From Entamoeba invadens IP1 (lineage: Eukaryota > Evosea > Mastigamoebida > Endamoebidae): 64,000 nucleotides of DNA. Of the stretch, positions 51,504-62,580 are shown piece by piece. Location: positions 103,877-167,876 of the forward strand of contig NW_004440426.1 of the NCBI RefSeq assembly GCF_000330505.1. Direction: 5' to 3'. Made by a program: the position numbers and the translations under genes. Under the pieces are notes generated by a model. The model was given only the letters and a program-made list of their open reading frames with translations, was not told the DNA's origin and ran no database searches. Position 1 is the first letter of the stretch. Every line of letters begins with the position of its first letter.

Positions 51504-51800
51504 ATGAGCACACAACAAATCTTATACATCTACCCAACAACACAAGAAATGCCTTTGGTACAACCTTTAAGTAACTTTTCACCCATAAATGAAGAAGATA
51601 AGTCTACTGATCGACTCTCCTTAATACTCTTTTATTGTGGCTTTTTGAGTCCAATCATATGGATATTTAATTATTTCTTATCGAAAGGATCTAATTCTCC
51701 AATAGCTAGAAAATATGGCGAAATATCGATTGGGTTGTTCATCTTTTTCATTCTAGCTGCCACTGCGATAGGGCTTGCAATTTATTGGTTAGTCTTGTAA
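51504..51800 (+). CDS. small two-helix membrane protein, hypothetical
   Basis: A 98-residue protein: a polar N-terminal 35 residues with Pro and Gln (YPTTQEMPLVQPL), then two hydrophobic segments (LSLILFYCGFLSPIIWIF and GLFIFFILAATAIGLAIYW) separated by a short basic loop (SPIARKYGEI). No family recognised. Small two-helix proteins of this kind are common and unannotated in Entamoeba. The ATG at 51504 is the first in frame. Confidence 0.65.
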   Translation: MSTQQILYIYPTTQEMPLVQPLSNFSPINEEDKSTDRLSLILFYCGFLSPIIWIFNYFLSKGSNSPIARKYGEISIGLFIFFILAATAIGLAIYWLVL

Positions 51801-52028
51801 TTACTTAACTCAACATTTGAACTTCTTTTTTATTAAAAAACAAAAATTCTATACAGCTCAACTTTTTTTAAAAAAATTTGGTGTTTTTTACATTTGAAAT
51901 AGTTTTATAATTTTTTAATGTAAACAAAAATTGTGTTTTAAATTTTGATAGAAAACATCAACAAAAATGATAAAATTGAAGATTACAAATCAAATGTTTC
52001 ATTCTATGTGGCCAAACTCTTTTGAAAT

Positions 52029-53513
52029 TTAGTCGTCAGTTATTTTTGCTTCTTGTTGCACTAATTCGTCTTCTTTTTCTTCACTTTCTTTTTCCTCTTT
52101 CACATTTTGTAGTGGTAAAGTTTCACTTTCCACATTCTCTTCGTTTTTGGAAACTTTTTCGTTCTGTGTTTTAGTGATTTGAAGAGGTGGTGGCACTTCG
52201 AGATCACTTTCTTTAGTTTCTTCCAATTTAGTGTTTTCGTCCAGTCTTTCTCCGTCGCCCTTTTTGTTATCTTCCAATTCAATAAACACACTTTCATTCT
52301 TTTCTTCATAATTAAACCAACATGGAATTTTAATAACTTTTGTGTACAATAAGAATCCAAGTACAAGTAACACAAATCCCACGACTTGTAAAATAGTATT
52401 AAAACCAATACTTTCTCCAAAGTTAGTACTAATTGCATAGTAAATAAACACAGAAACTATCCAAACAGTAATCATTCTCATTGGTTCTAATATATTTCTT
52501 ATCATTGCGTTACTATATTGAATCACCGCTGTCCCTGCAAAATTGAATAACAAAATGATGAAAATGTAACACACGCAGAGTCCAATGATAAGAGGCGAGT
52601 GTGCAAACAAATACAAAGTGTCCACTATATTCTCTCTTAACGCCTCTGGCAAGAACTTCATGAAGTAAAACGCGACGAAGAATATGATACAACATATACA
52701 CCCGTAGAACCCTCTTAATCCAACTATGAACCACACGTCTGCTTTAATGTCATGCAACAATATCTCTTCAATGATCGTTTGAAGTGCATGCAAAAACTGT
52801 GCGCATATAATAAGAGCTATACCAATCAAATAGAAATACCACGCCTTAGCTTTTGTCGCTGATTCAGAACTTTCCGAGTCTTCGGTGGAATGCCCCGTTG
52901 GAATAAACATTGAACATCCAACTAATATTAATGCAAGTATGATCAACCCTACACCAATAAAATGAAACGCTCGCTGTTTCTGCTTCCTCCAAAAGATGGC
53001 TAAAAACATGGCAAAAATGATGGTCGACCCCCTCATCATTTGATAGACACTTGATGGAACATAGAGTAATCCAAAGTTCATCATATAAGTCCCACAAAAG
53101 TCACAGAGAGCGGGGATGAATATTATTAAGACTTGTTTGAGTGATAATTTATGTTCTTCTTCAATTTCACCAAAGGTTTGTGGGTCAGACTCTTTGGGTT
53201 CTGGAGATAAAGTTTGTGTCTCATTCATCCCAAAGACTTCTTTGTTCCTATTTGCAAAGTACTTTTTTACTTTCTTTACTATTGTAATAACAAAGTAGAC
53301 AATTAATGCTAAAAACATACCAAAAAACATTAAGAAGTTGAAAAAAAGGGGGCGCTCAAATGGCATTTCTTTCCCATCTTTAGTCTCTGAGATGGCAGCA
53401 TATGCTGTTTTAGATATGATCGTCGTGCATGTCCCCATCGATAGGAATAGGATTATAAGCAATATTAATAAAACTGTTGACAAGTGCGACTTCAAATATT
53501 CAACAACTTTCAT
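52029..53513 (-). CDS. SLC35F6-like transporter (EamA/drug-metabolite superfamily)
   Basis: A 494-residue protein with ten membrane helices and SLC35F6 signatures: LFLSMGTCTTI near the N-terminus, ALCDFCGTYMMNFGLLYV, SVYQMMRGSTIIFAMFLAI, ICAQFLHALQTIIEE and VGLRGFYGCICCIIFF. Relatives sit in lysosomal or mitochondrial membranes; substrates are unclear. A charged cytosolic loop of about 60 residues follows helix 2, and a 110-residue acidic Glu/Lys-rich tail ends the protein. The tail is unlike the short tails of animal members. The start is the ATG at 53511-53513. Confidence 0.88.
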   Translation of the reverse strand: MKVVEYLKSHLSTVLLILLIILFLSMGTCTTIISKTAYAAISETKDGKEMPFERPLFFNFLMFFGMFLALIVYFVITIVKKVKKYFANRNKEVFGMNETQTLSPEPKESDPQTFGEIEEEHKLSLKQVLIIFIPALCDFCGTYMMNFGLLYVPSSVYQMMRGSTIIFAMFLAIFWRKQKQRAFHFIGVGLIILALILVGCSMFIPTGHSTEDSESSESATKAKAWYFYLIGIALIICAQFLHALQTIIEEILLHDIKADVWFIVGLRGFYGCICCIIFFVAFYFMKFLPEALRENIVDTLYLFAHSPLIIGLCVCYIFIILLFNFAGTAVIQYSNAMIRNILEPMRMITVWIVSVFIYYAISTNFGESIGFNTILQVVGFVLLVLGFLLYTKVIKIPCWFNYEEKNESVFIELEDNKKGDGERLDENTKLEETKESDLEVPPPLQITKTQNEKVSKNEENVESETLPLQNVKEEKESEEKEDELVQQEAKITDD

Positions 53514-54042
53514 TGTTTTTGAAGTTCCATTGAACCATTTTACAGTTGATTATTTCGTTCTTCTTTGAATATATTTTTTAATATAAAAATACTATTTAAT
53601 ATAGTTTACATGAAGTTTCTCAAAAAGAATAAAAGAAGTCGTTCGAAGATATTTTTTTTATTAAAAATAATAAATCTTTTTAAAGTTTTTATAATAAAAA
53701 TAAACCATATAACAAAAAGTGTTATTTATACACTTTTTGTTATATTGTTTATATTATATTATTATATATATTATATATGTTAATATTTTTAATAATTTTA
53801 ATTAAAACTAATAATATAATTAAAAGTTTAAATATAGTTTATTTAATTATAATTAATGAATAGTTTTTAATATACTATCTAAAGTAAAGTTATTAATAAA
53901 TTTAAATATTTATGTGAAATACTATTTTATTATATCATGGCAATTATATTTTTTTCTATAATTGTATAATATAATAAATTAAACAATTTTACAATTTACA
54001 ATGAATGAAATGAAACCCATAATTATTAAAAATGGCAACAAG
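53514..54042. other. AT-rich intergenic region upstream of U3
   Basis: 530 bases, almost only A and T, containing the inverted repeat at 53707-53745. A Lys/Ile-rich 72-codon frame at 53565-53783 is a chance consequence of composition. Confidence 0.4.
53707..53745. repeat. perfect 16-bp inverted repeat, 7-base loop
   Basis: ATATAACAAAAAGTGT at 53707-53722 and its exact complement at 53730-53745, loop TATTTAT. Lies between the SLC35F6-like gene and U3. Confidence 0.8.
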
Positions 54043-54050
54043 TATAAAGA
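54043..54050 (+). promoter_or_regulatory. TATA-like element of U3
   Basis: TATAAAGA about 31 bases before the inferred U3 5' end; the same octamer precedes U2 (3670-3677). Confidence 0.45.
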
Positions 54051-54073
54051 TAAAGAATGAAAAAATAGGAATT

Positions 54074-54266
54074 AGACCGTACGACTAGGATCATTCTTAG
54101 AGTATGTCACTTTCTATTTAACAAATAGAATTCACAAAATAGGATGAAGACTTTCATCACTTCAGTGCCAAAGGGAGATACGCAGAAATGCACGATGAAC
54201 TGCTTGTTGAGGGGTCGAGTGCGTGCACAACACTCTGAGATGAGAGGCACTGAAGTCTGTCTGACT
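54074..54266 (+). ncRNA. U3 small nucleolar RNA
   Basis: About 193 nt. The 5' domain starts AGACCGTACGACTAGGATCATT, which matches the conserved U3 start and box A (GGATCATT at 54088-54095), followed by GAGTATGTCAC and a hairpin TTCTATTT/AAATAGAA. Box C' (GATGAAGA, 54143-54150) comes next. The 3' domain is closed by ACTTCAGTGCC (54159-54169) pairing perfectly with GGCACTGAAGT (54246-54256), and box D GTCTGA (54259-54264) ends the RNA. Between lie box C (GATGA near 54194) and a box B-like GAGTGCG. U3 guides early cleavages of pre-18S rRNA by base pairing through boxes A and A'. A T6 run (54268-54273) follows at once. Confidence 0.9.
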
Positions 54267-54267
54267 A

Positions 54268-54273
54268 TTTTTT
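54268..54273 (+). terminator. oligo-T run after U3
   Basis: Six T residues two bases after the inferred U3 end, as in RNA polymerase III termination. Role inferred. Confidence 0.4.
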
Positions 54274-54378
54274 ATGTATTTTAATTATTATATTATTATA
54301 TTTAATTAATATATTATTAAAGAATTAAATCTATAAAATAAAACAACAATAACACAACACAATCAAATTAAATGACAA

Positions 54379-54615
54379 TCAAATGAGAGCAAATTGTGAG
54401 CGTATTTCAAAATGTGTTGGATTCTTACCTTTTGGTTTCTTGTTTTTGAGATTTTGATAAGCCCACCGTTTCTGTTTCTTATCGTCTTGCTTGTTCAGTG
54501 TGATGTATGTGACTGTTTTGACTGCCTTCTTCTGTAAAGGGGTGTTGTGTTTTGTTGCAACATTTTCAAACATCTCCAAGTTGATCACCATGCTTGTTGA
54601 TGACTGTTTTGACAT
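54379..54615 (-). CDS. hypothetical small basic protein
   Basis: A 78-residue frame from the ATG at 54613-54615; the open frame is six codons longer without an ATG. The second half is very basic (NKQDDKKQKRWAYQNLKNKK, then PKGKNPTHF). No family recognised. Reality rests on a plausible ATG, basic composition unlike the AT-rich surroundings and its position between two expressed genes. It could be a small ribosomal or nucleic-acid-binding protein, but no signature was found. Confidence 0.45.
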   Translation of the reverse strand: MSKQSSTSMVINLEMFENVATKHNTPLQKKAVKTVTYITLNKQDDKKQKRWAYQNLKNKKPKGKNPTHFEIRSQFALI

Positions 54616-54784
54616 CAGTTCATTTTTATACAACGTGACACGTCAACACAATCCATTTGTCAAGACTCAATCCAAACTTTGAGTCTTGACAATTGGAATA
54701 AATACAACAATAAACCATTTGAAACATAACATACATTTATAATATTGTCAACAAAAAATAAAAAATGAAAAGGAAGTGAATTGA

Positions 54785-55096
54785 TTACTGCACCATTTTG
54801 AGAATCTCTTCAAGTACTTCAGAGCTGCCAGGCGCCTTTTTCACGACTTTCTGGTTTTGGAAAAAGACAAATGTGGGAAGTGATGCAATCGAGTATTCAG
54901 CAGCATAATCAGTTGCTGTAGTTGCATCTACTTTGAAGAACTTGAGGTTTGTGTGTTCGTCAGCAAGTTTATCCATCATTGGCGCACTTGCCTTGCACTT
55001 TGCACACTCAGGAGAGTAGAAGATGACAAGAACGTTCTTGTTGTTTTCAATTGTTTGTTTCACTTCTGCAACATTGGTTGTGTATGTCACTGGCAT
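54785..55096 (-). CDS. thioredoxin with non-standard CAKC active site
   Basis: A 103-residue protein of single-domain thioredoxin length. It has the fold's order: NVLVIFYSPECAKCKASAP with the redox CxxC (Cys-Ala-Lys-Cys instead of WCGPC; the preceding Trp is Glu), then LKFFKVDATTATDYAAEY, the cis-Pro loop IASLPTFVFF and a C-terminal helix. Both cysteines and the cis-proline are kept, so redox activity is likely, with altered potential. Entamoeba relies on thioredoxins in place of glutathione. Cytosolic: no signal peptide. The ATG is at 55094-55096. Confidence 0.93.
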   Translation of the reverse strand: MPVTYTTNVAEVKQTIENNKNVLVIFYSPECAKCKASAPMMDKLADEHTNLKFFKVDATTATDYAAEYSIASLPTFVFFQNQKVVKKAPGSSEVLEEILKMVQ

Positions 55097-58000
55097 GTCT
55101 TGATGTTAAGTTGTGTGGTTTGGTTATTTAAATACACACCAATTGTTTCAATACACAGTTACCAATGACCAGATGTTGTAATAACTCTATCGCAATTTAT
55201 AACTTTTCGCTTTAAAATTGTTTCATTCTATTTTTATTTGGTATTATTTTATATAGTAAAATATATATAGTTCATTATTTAATATTATAAATATTATAAT
55301 TATTTTTAATGATTTGTTGTTTTATTGATTTTTTCTTAAACTCTTATTCTAACAATATAAACAGTACAAGACCATCAGGAATTAGTCTTACACTTGTGAT
55401 CTTAGTATTAAACAAACTAAAAATGGGAATTATATTTATTATTAATTTTCAACATACACAGAAAAGAAAACAATCAATTAAATTTTCTTGCAACATATTG
55501 TTTCAAAATTTTAATGCAAATTATTATATTGTATTGAAAAAGTTTTCATTTTGTATATTTAACCTTTTGTAATAAACAATTTTTACATTTTATTATTTGA
55601 ATAACATTTTATTTGTAAAATCAATAAGAAATGGTCAATAAGAAGAAAGCATATTTAATCCTTTTTAATAGTTTTTTATGTCTTGTTTTCTTTTTTTTAT
55701 TATTTAATATTACTTCAATAATTGTTCAAAATGTATTATTTTTTAAATAAAACAAAAAATTGATATTTTTTAAAATAATCTTCATTATTATTAAGTTTTT
55801 TAGTATTGGTTTGAGCACAACAAGAAATTAAATAGTGTATTTTTTGTTCAAATACTTTAAAATATAGAGATTTTATCTGCTTTATTAAAAAAGTTAATTA
55901 ACAGTTAACAGACGGTGTTTTCAATTATTCACATTTTAACAATTAAAATAAAATGATATTTATACAATAATGTCAATACAAATACGATTATTGAATTTAA
56001 TTTTATTTTAAATTATTTGTCTATTGATTAACTTTTAAACCGTGAAATTATAATAAATTGATTACAATATTTTCTGTGCATGTATGCTTCAGCCACACGT
56101 TAAAACCAAAATGGTTTTAAACTGTGATATTCTTTTGATTTGAAAAAAGTCCAAATATAATATAAGGCAACTTTTGAATTTAAACACAACACATTTAACT
56201 ATACCATTAATTATTATAACAAGTTTAAAAGTATATAAATGTTAACAACAATTTTTATAACTAACTTATTGTTTATATACATGTATACTTAATATGTCAA
56301 ATATAATTACTAGGTGTTAAGGGTTAAAAAACTTTTATATTAATTCTAATGAACATGATATTTATTCAATGTCATAAATAATCGAGATTCATCAAACAAT
56401 TTATGTTTGTAATTTAAATATTTAATAACACTCAAAATCAAATTGTAACAACACCATTACAGTTTAAATAACAATAAAAAGCGTAGTAAACATGATACAT
56501 AATTATGAACATGAAAATCAATAATATGTTTTAATTTTTATTGTTTGAATAACGAATAAATGTAAACGCTTAAATAATAATCATAGCAAAAAATTATAAA
56601 TTCACAAGAAAAAAAAATAATTAACTTTGTTATTATTTAAACATTTCAGCTTAAACATGTGTAATACATGTGCCTTTAACAACAATTATAACAATATTCA
56701 AATAAACAATAAAAAAGGATTAAAGTGTGACTGTTTATGTAGTGTAAATTTTATGACAAAAACAAACACAGTTAAATTAAATAATCTATAATAGATAATA
56801 ATACAACGTTTTTTAAATTATACCGAATTTGAGTAATTCAACATTACCTTTTTGTGTACTTTATTTTTTGAAATATTTTTTATAAATGAGCAAATCAAGT
56901 TTTTTGGTGTTTATAAAAAGACAAAAAAATAAATTTATATTTAGAGATAAATCTGTTCTATTTCCGCTATCCAACGATCTTTCGCCACCCAGTCATACGT
57001 CTTTAATCAATAAAAAGTCAAAAAACTAAAAAAAATATTCAATTTTTGGATTAAATAATTTAGAATACTTTTCTCGATAAATCAACCAAATTCATATAAA
57101 TATGAAATAGCTTTGTAAACTGTTTTTCAAAACTCTGTACTGGGATGCCCCGATTTTTTAGACAAATAATTTCTAAATAATTTTTCCTTTGCTTAACCCT
57201 CATTTTTTGTTATAAATATTTACTCGAAAAAAACAAAATAACGAACCTGACTTTTTTAAATTTTACTTGACAAATAAATCTTGCACCAAAAATTTACTTG
57301 AAAAATATAAAAAACAAACTTGGGATCAAAAATTTGATTACCATAAACCAAATTTTGCCAAAAACATAAAACAAAACTTTATAATTCAATATCAATTTTT
57401 AAATAATCACTAAGTTGTGTTTTATATAAAAATGAAAAGTACTAATGAGTAAAACAAGCATTGAGAGAAAATAAATAGGTTAAGGCTATACAATTGAAAA
57501 GTTTTTTTATTTTTGAACTGTTTATTTTATTTAAGACTCTTCTGATTAATAACCTTGATTGTTTAAATGTTTGTTTTATGTTATCGATTACTTTTTTAAT
57601 TGTTTAAATAAACAAAAACTTGTTATTTATTAAAGTGTTGTATCATTTGATGCAATAAGGTCCTTCATTACAACATTGTTTTATTGTTATATTATCGTTT
57701 ATCTTATGTTTATCTGAAAGATGGAATATTTCTTACGTTTAGTGATAAAATGAATCACTGACCAAATAACGAACCTGGAAAATCGGAGAAGATTTACCCA
57801 ATATTTGTGTGATTTCCCGATTTTTTGTTCAATAATTGAAACTGTATTGGTTTTTAAGGGTTTTAAACTGTGTACCGTTGTTGGTTCAACAAATAGGAAA
57901 ATAAAAAATAAAACAAATAAAAAATAGTAAATAACGGGAAATTAGGACAAAGGGTTTATAAATTTTGGAAACGGTACAGAGTTTTGGAAAACAGTTTATA

Positions 58001-58549
58001 TATATATTTGTATTGCTGTTTTTTTTCTTATATAAATTATCACTGGGAAAATGTTCTAGAGTCAGTCTAACAACGTTGTCTGTTCCCCAAAAGTTGTCTT
58101 TTTGACAAAAAATAATTAACTTTTGTTTTAAAAAACGGGAATTAGGTAAAAACGAAAAAAAAACGGGAAAAATATTGAAACAACGATTTTGGGGTTTTTC
58201 AAAAAATTTCCCGAAATATTCCATTTATAATGGTCTAAAAATTGGCAGACAACGTTACAGACCAGACAACTTTTAACAAATGACTCTATTGTATTTGTAA
58301 AATAACAACTTCAAATAAAATCTTTGGTATTTTTTTTAAATCGTTTATTTTTTGAAGAAAAACACGAATTTTTTATATTTTATTTATTAAGTACATTGTT
58401 ATTTTAATTATTTTAGTTTAATTTAAATTTATTTGATTATTTTTTATATAAATTCATTTCGCTATTTAATTCGAGCTTTTTAACTTAACTGTAACGAAAA
58501 TTTTCATTTAAAAAAACGAGTTTTGATTCAAAAAGGATTGATAACAAGA
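55097..58549. other. 3.4-kb AT-rich, repeat-bearing gene desert
   Basis: No gene is supported; open frames (55309-55572 plus; 57886-58224 minus) are Phe/Ile/Asn-rich and lack any family. From about 57100 repeats appear: an inverted pair 57116-57140 / 57974-57998 with one mismatch in 25 bases, direct copies of CCCGATTTTTT (57149, 57817) and AATAACGAACCTG (57239, 57768), and a 34-base segment at 58207-58240 shared with the MITE at 22647-22680. These suggest decayed transposable elements. Confidence 0.55.
57116..57998. repeat. inverted-repeat pair, 883-bp span
   Basis: TAAACTGTTTTTCAAAACTC continues to 57140 and is repeated as reverse complement at 57974-57998 (24 of 25 bases). Each end carries TA. 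The interior has no long frame. It may be a decayed MITE; target duplication not certain. Confidence 0.5.
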
Positions 58550-61366
58550 ATGTCACAAGATATCATGAAATTAAAAAGTGTACTACTTGTTTTATTGATA
58601 ACAGTAACATTTTCAAGAGATATATTCGTAGACAACACAATGGGTAGTGACCAAAATCCCGGAGACTCTAAAATTTATCCTTTCGAATCTCTTGAAAAAG
58701 CGATGTCATCAATGACATCAAGTGAAATTATTGAGCCAGTGACTGTTTATATAAAATCGGGGTATTATCCACTTATTAACAATACACTTAAATTTAATAC
58801 ATGGACATTCAAAAACAGTACAATACCGCGCCCAATCACCTTGACCAAATACCCCAATGAAGACCCACCAGTTATTACAGGTGGCGTCAAAATTCCGATA
58901 TTATCATTTCGCGCGCTGAACTCGGAAACTGATAAAGAACAATACGAAAAAATCCAAAGTTCAAAAAGGAAGTACATTAAAGTGTGTGATTTGGATAAGT
59001 TGTATAACCGAATCGACTTAGGAAGTTTTGAAGCAGATTCGAATGCTGAGATTTATGTCGACGACAAGCGGTTTCGTGTGGCTCGGTACCCAAATTATGA
59101 GTACACAGACACATCACATCAAACTGAGAGAATATTCGTATTACCACCAACTGACACCTCCGTTCAACTCACACCAAATGTGACTGGATATTATATCCCA
59201 AGAAAAGAAGTTTTATGTGGCAATGAGACAACTTTTAAGCGTGAGCAGAGTGTGAACGGGAAGTACTATTATCTCTATAAAAACGATTCCAATTACTGGA
59301 CACTATCAACACGCTTTGATTGTGGTGTCCCGACACAGAGTGACGGGGCATATTTCACAGTCAGACGAACTGTGATGGCGGGAGAAGTCAAAGCTGTTCA
59401 AGAGTCTGGAGCAAAGGGCAATCCTGTCGTTCAGCCACCAAATTATATATACCGAGGAAATATGTGGACTGCTTATGCACCAGACAAGATGGGGAAAACT
59501 TTTTATTATGCGAACATTAAATTAGATGAATATGCAAAATATGACTCTGTGTGGATGAGAGGGTATTGGCTCATCTTTTCACAGGACCAAGCAGTCAAAG
59601 GTAAAATTGATAAGAACAAAAGAACAGTAACTATTGATAGAGCTTTGGGTGGGGGAGATTATGAAGGGATGACAAGTGGAATGCCTTTTTATATATATAA
59701 CTTGATAGAAGAATTGGATGAAGAGGGTGAATACTAAATTGATTATGAAGAGAAGAAATTGTATATCTACTTGCCGACTACAGTCAATAAAGTGTGGATC
59801 TCACAAAGCACTTCAGTTTTAATTTACGTCGACACTTTCAATAATTTGACAATCCAAAATATCATATTTGAATATACACGAAAAGACATGATGAGCCTTT
59901 ATTTATCAAAAAATATACTCATCAAAAATTGCACTTTTAGACACTCGGGGTTGAAAGCTATTTATTTTTCAGGAAATTATTCAACAATTACTAATAACAT
60001 CTTTTATGATATTGGAGCAGAAGGTGTTATTATGAGATGTGGTTTGTTTATAAATAAAGTTGTAAATAAATATAGTAAAACCTTATAATTCATTATTATA
60101 AATTTATTAAAAACATTTGTAATTTTGCAAATTAAAAAAATTAAAAAATAATTAAATTGTAATTTATTTATAATTTTAATCAATTTTGTTATTGCACTAT
60201 GATAATTATATTACTATATATTGTAATACGATATATATATATAATTAATCTAGGATAAAAACTATGGTTTCTAAACTAAAAAACCTAGTTATATAAATAC
60301 AAACTCTTATAATTTAGTAATTAATATATAACTATAATTGTAATATATGTTTATTTAATAAATTTAAACTATTTTAATAAGAAACTAATATTATTATAAA
60401 TTATAGTTTAAATAACAATAAGGAAACTTTACTACATTATATCGAGGAGAATGCTATCTAACTCATAACTATGCCAACACGACGTCACAAGTATCATTTA
60501 CTTTTGTCCCAGCGTTTTCTATTGGCATTGTTGGCAATTACATGAAGCATAATTACGTAGAAAACAATCCCCATTTGGGATATGGACATGGTGGAGCGTA
60601 TTTAGAGATCTCATACAATGAAGCTAAAAACATATGCACAAGAGCTTCTGATTGTGGTGCATTGTATTCTGGTACTCATTGGGAATATTCTGGTAATGTC
60701 ATCAAGCGCAACTATTTCCACGACTCAACGGGATTTGGGCAATTGGGCGGATTGTCTTACGTCATTGGAATTTACTTAGACGACAACCTATCGAAGCAAA
60801 GAGTCTACCAAAACGTCGTTTCTAATTTTGTTGGTTATGGTCTTGTGCAGGGCTCTGGAAGGTCTAACATTATTTATAATAACATATTCTATAATTGTAA
60901 GACGGGGTATTTGGGAGATTCTAGAGGACCAAGAAGGTATCACACGACTCCAAATGTGTTTTATAATTTACTGGACACAATGGTGAACAATGGAGTCGAT
61001 AGATATACTTCTCCGTGGAAAGACCAATTTCCTGAATGGGCACTGTTACCAAAAACGTCAGAAGAGTTGATGAAAGAAGAAAATTTACATTGGCTGTATA
61101 TGGAGAACACTGAGATATACTGTAATGTATTATATAATAACACGTGGGATCATATATTTACTGACGGTTGTAATAAGTATATGAAAAGATGGGAGATGAA
61201 CACTAACTCGAGTCAAGATCCAATGTTTTATGATGTTGATAACAACGATTATAGAATGAGAAAAGAGGGGAAATTTACAAATATAATTGTTGGGCGGAAA
61301 TACCTTATGAAACTATCGGAATTAATAAACAAGACAGTTCGTATAGTGTCTTGGCTGAGTTCTTAA
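58550..61366 (+). pseudogene. secreted parallel beta-helix (pectin-lyase-fold) protein gene with in-frame stop
   Basis: The start is ATG 58550 (or 58565, MKLKSVLLVLLITVTFS), a clear signal peptide. The product has RDIFVDNTMGSDQNPGDSKI and repeating beta-helix strands (VTVYIKSGYYPL, RPITLTKYPNEDPPVITGG, later LTIQNIIFEY, ILIKNCTFRHSGL, NVIKRNYFHDSTG). The layout matches bacterial-type right-handed beta-helix proteins. At 59735-59737 a TAA falls in the conserved turn EEGEY-stop-IDYEEK, and the frame then continues unchanged. A 405-base AT-rich intron (60042-60446, GTTTGTT…CGAG, phase 1) separates the last exon, which begins GECYLTHNYAN after the join. The last 30 residues drift from the expected pattern. 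A single nonsense change makes it a probable pseudogene; readthrough or sequence error are alternatives. Confidence 0.75.
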
Positions 61367-62097
61367 CTGTTATATGTCTTGTTGTCTGCTCATTTTAAAC
61401 TAAGTGACCTATCCCCTTTTATGTTTAATAATAATGTTAATATCAATACTACATATATAAATACAGATTTTCATCTTTACAGTCAAATTTAATAAGAGTG
61501 AAATAATAATATATTTGGTTTCTTAAGAAAGTGATTTTTTGGCCAACCAAACCTTAAAACTGTTCTTTAGAACTCGATTTTTGGTTTTATTCTAAAAGAG
61601 CCCTCTCTTCAAAGTTACTGCTCTTAAAAGGTTTCACTGTAATTAATTTAGCAAAATACAGAACATGTAAATAATAAAATATAGAACAAAGAAATTAATA
61701 CATGAAACGGGAAGAACACTTTATTGTCTTTTAAAACATCTAAACAGAAAAGATTGTTTATAAATTATTTGTTAAATTTTATAACTTAATTCTTTTTGAA
61801 AAATACCATCAAACAGTAGACCTGTAAATTTTAAGCCAATGTGGTTTTTAAAAAAGTGACACAAGTAAATTACGCTGATGGTGTTGTTTCTCATTTATCG
61901 TTCAAGGACTTGTATCATTATTTCTATTTCGACAAATATTCACTTTCAAATAAATACAATGAATAAAAAATATTTAACAATTCAACTAATAAGACAACAA
62001 ACACTTTAAAAATTTCAAAAAGATAATTAACAAGTTTTCCTTTCTGTGTAACATTAAAATTAACAAAAAGTAATATTTGAAATTATTAATTGTGTCT
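61367..62097. other. AT-rich region after the beta-helix gene
   Basis: No credible gene. A coding-like stretch of about 35 codons near 61855-61965 has no start or family. Confidence 0.35.
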
Positions 62098-62580
62098 TTG
62101 TCAAAAGAAAGTGCATTTGATGTGAACATAATCAACAAACTTAAAAAACTGGAAATACCCCCAAAAAATCAAAATTGTCATTTTAATTAAAAATTATAAA
62201 ATGACAACAATCAATGTGATGGAAAATGCACTGAAAATAGTTCCAAATTCGTTTTGTTGTTAAAGGAAAATATGGCGTTTGTCTATACAATTCAATTTGG
62301 AAACATTCATTTTGTATTGAAGAAAATGACGATGAAAATGCAAAGGAATTGTATGAACGACTGTGTTACCCATCAGAATTATATTTAAATTGTGACGGAA
62401 ATTATTAAATTTTTGAGTCTTCAAAAAAGTCACAATTAACATGCCAAAGTTGTTCTCCTACGTAATGTGGAAAAAATTGTGTTTGTGGGAGAGCGTGATA
62501 CTACTGAAAATGTCAATGAACTGAAGAACGTTGGCCGTGAACAAGATAAATTTGGCAAATGTGCCAACTCAGTTGATTGA
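62098..62580 (+). pseudogene. possible decayed coding remnant
   Basis: Three consecutive coding-like stretches of the same strand sit in different frames: 62098-62190 (SKESAFDVNIINKLKKLEIP), 62259-62405 (KYGVCLYNSIWKHSFC, NAKELYERLCYPSELYLNC) and 62471-62580 (KIVFVGERDTTENVNELKN). Composition is less AT-biased and less Phe/Ile-rich than chance frames here. No family recognised and no single frame spans it, so it may be a gene broken by frameshifts. Low confidence. Confidence 0.3.

Noticed and set aside
53565..53783. 72-codon Lys/Ile-rich frame
   Set aside because: Reads through an inverted repeat and A/T runs; composition is chance-like.
55309..55572. 87-codon frame in the 3.4-kb desert
   Set aside because: Phe/Ile/Asn-rich, no motif, no neighbours; likely chance.
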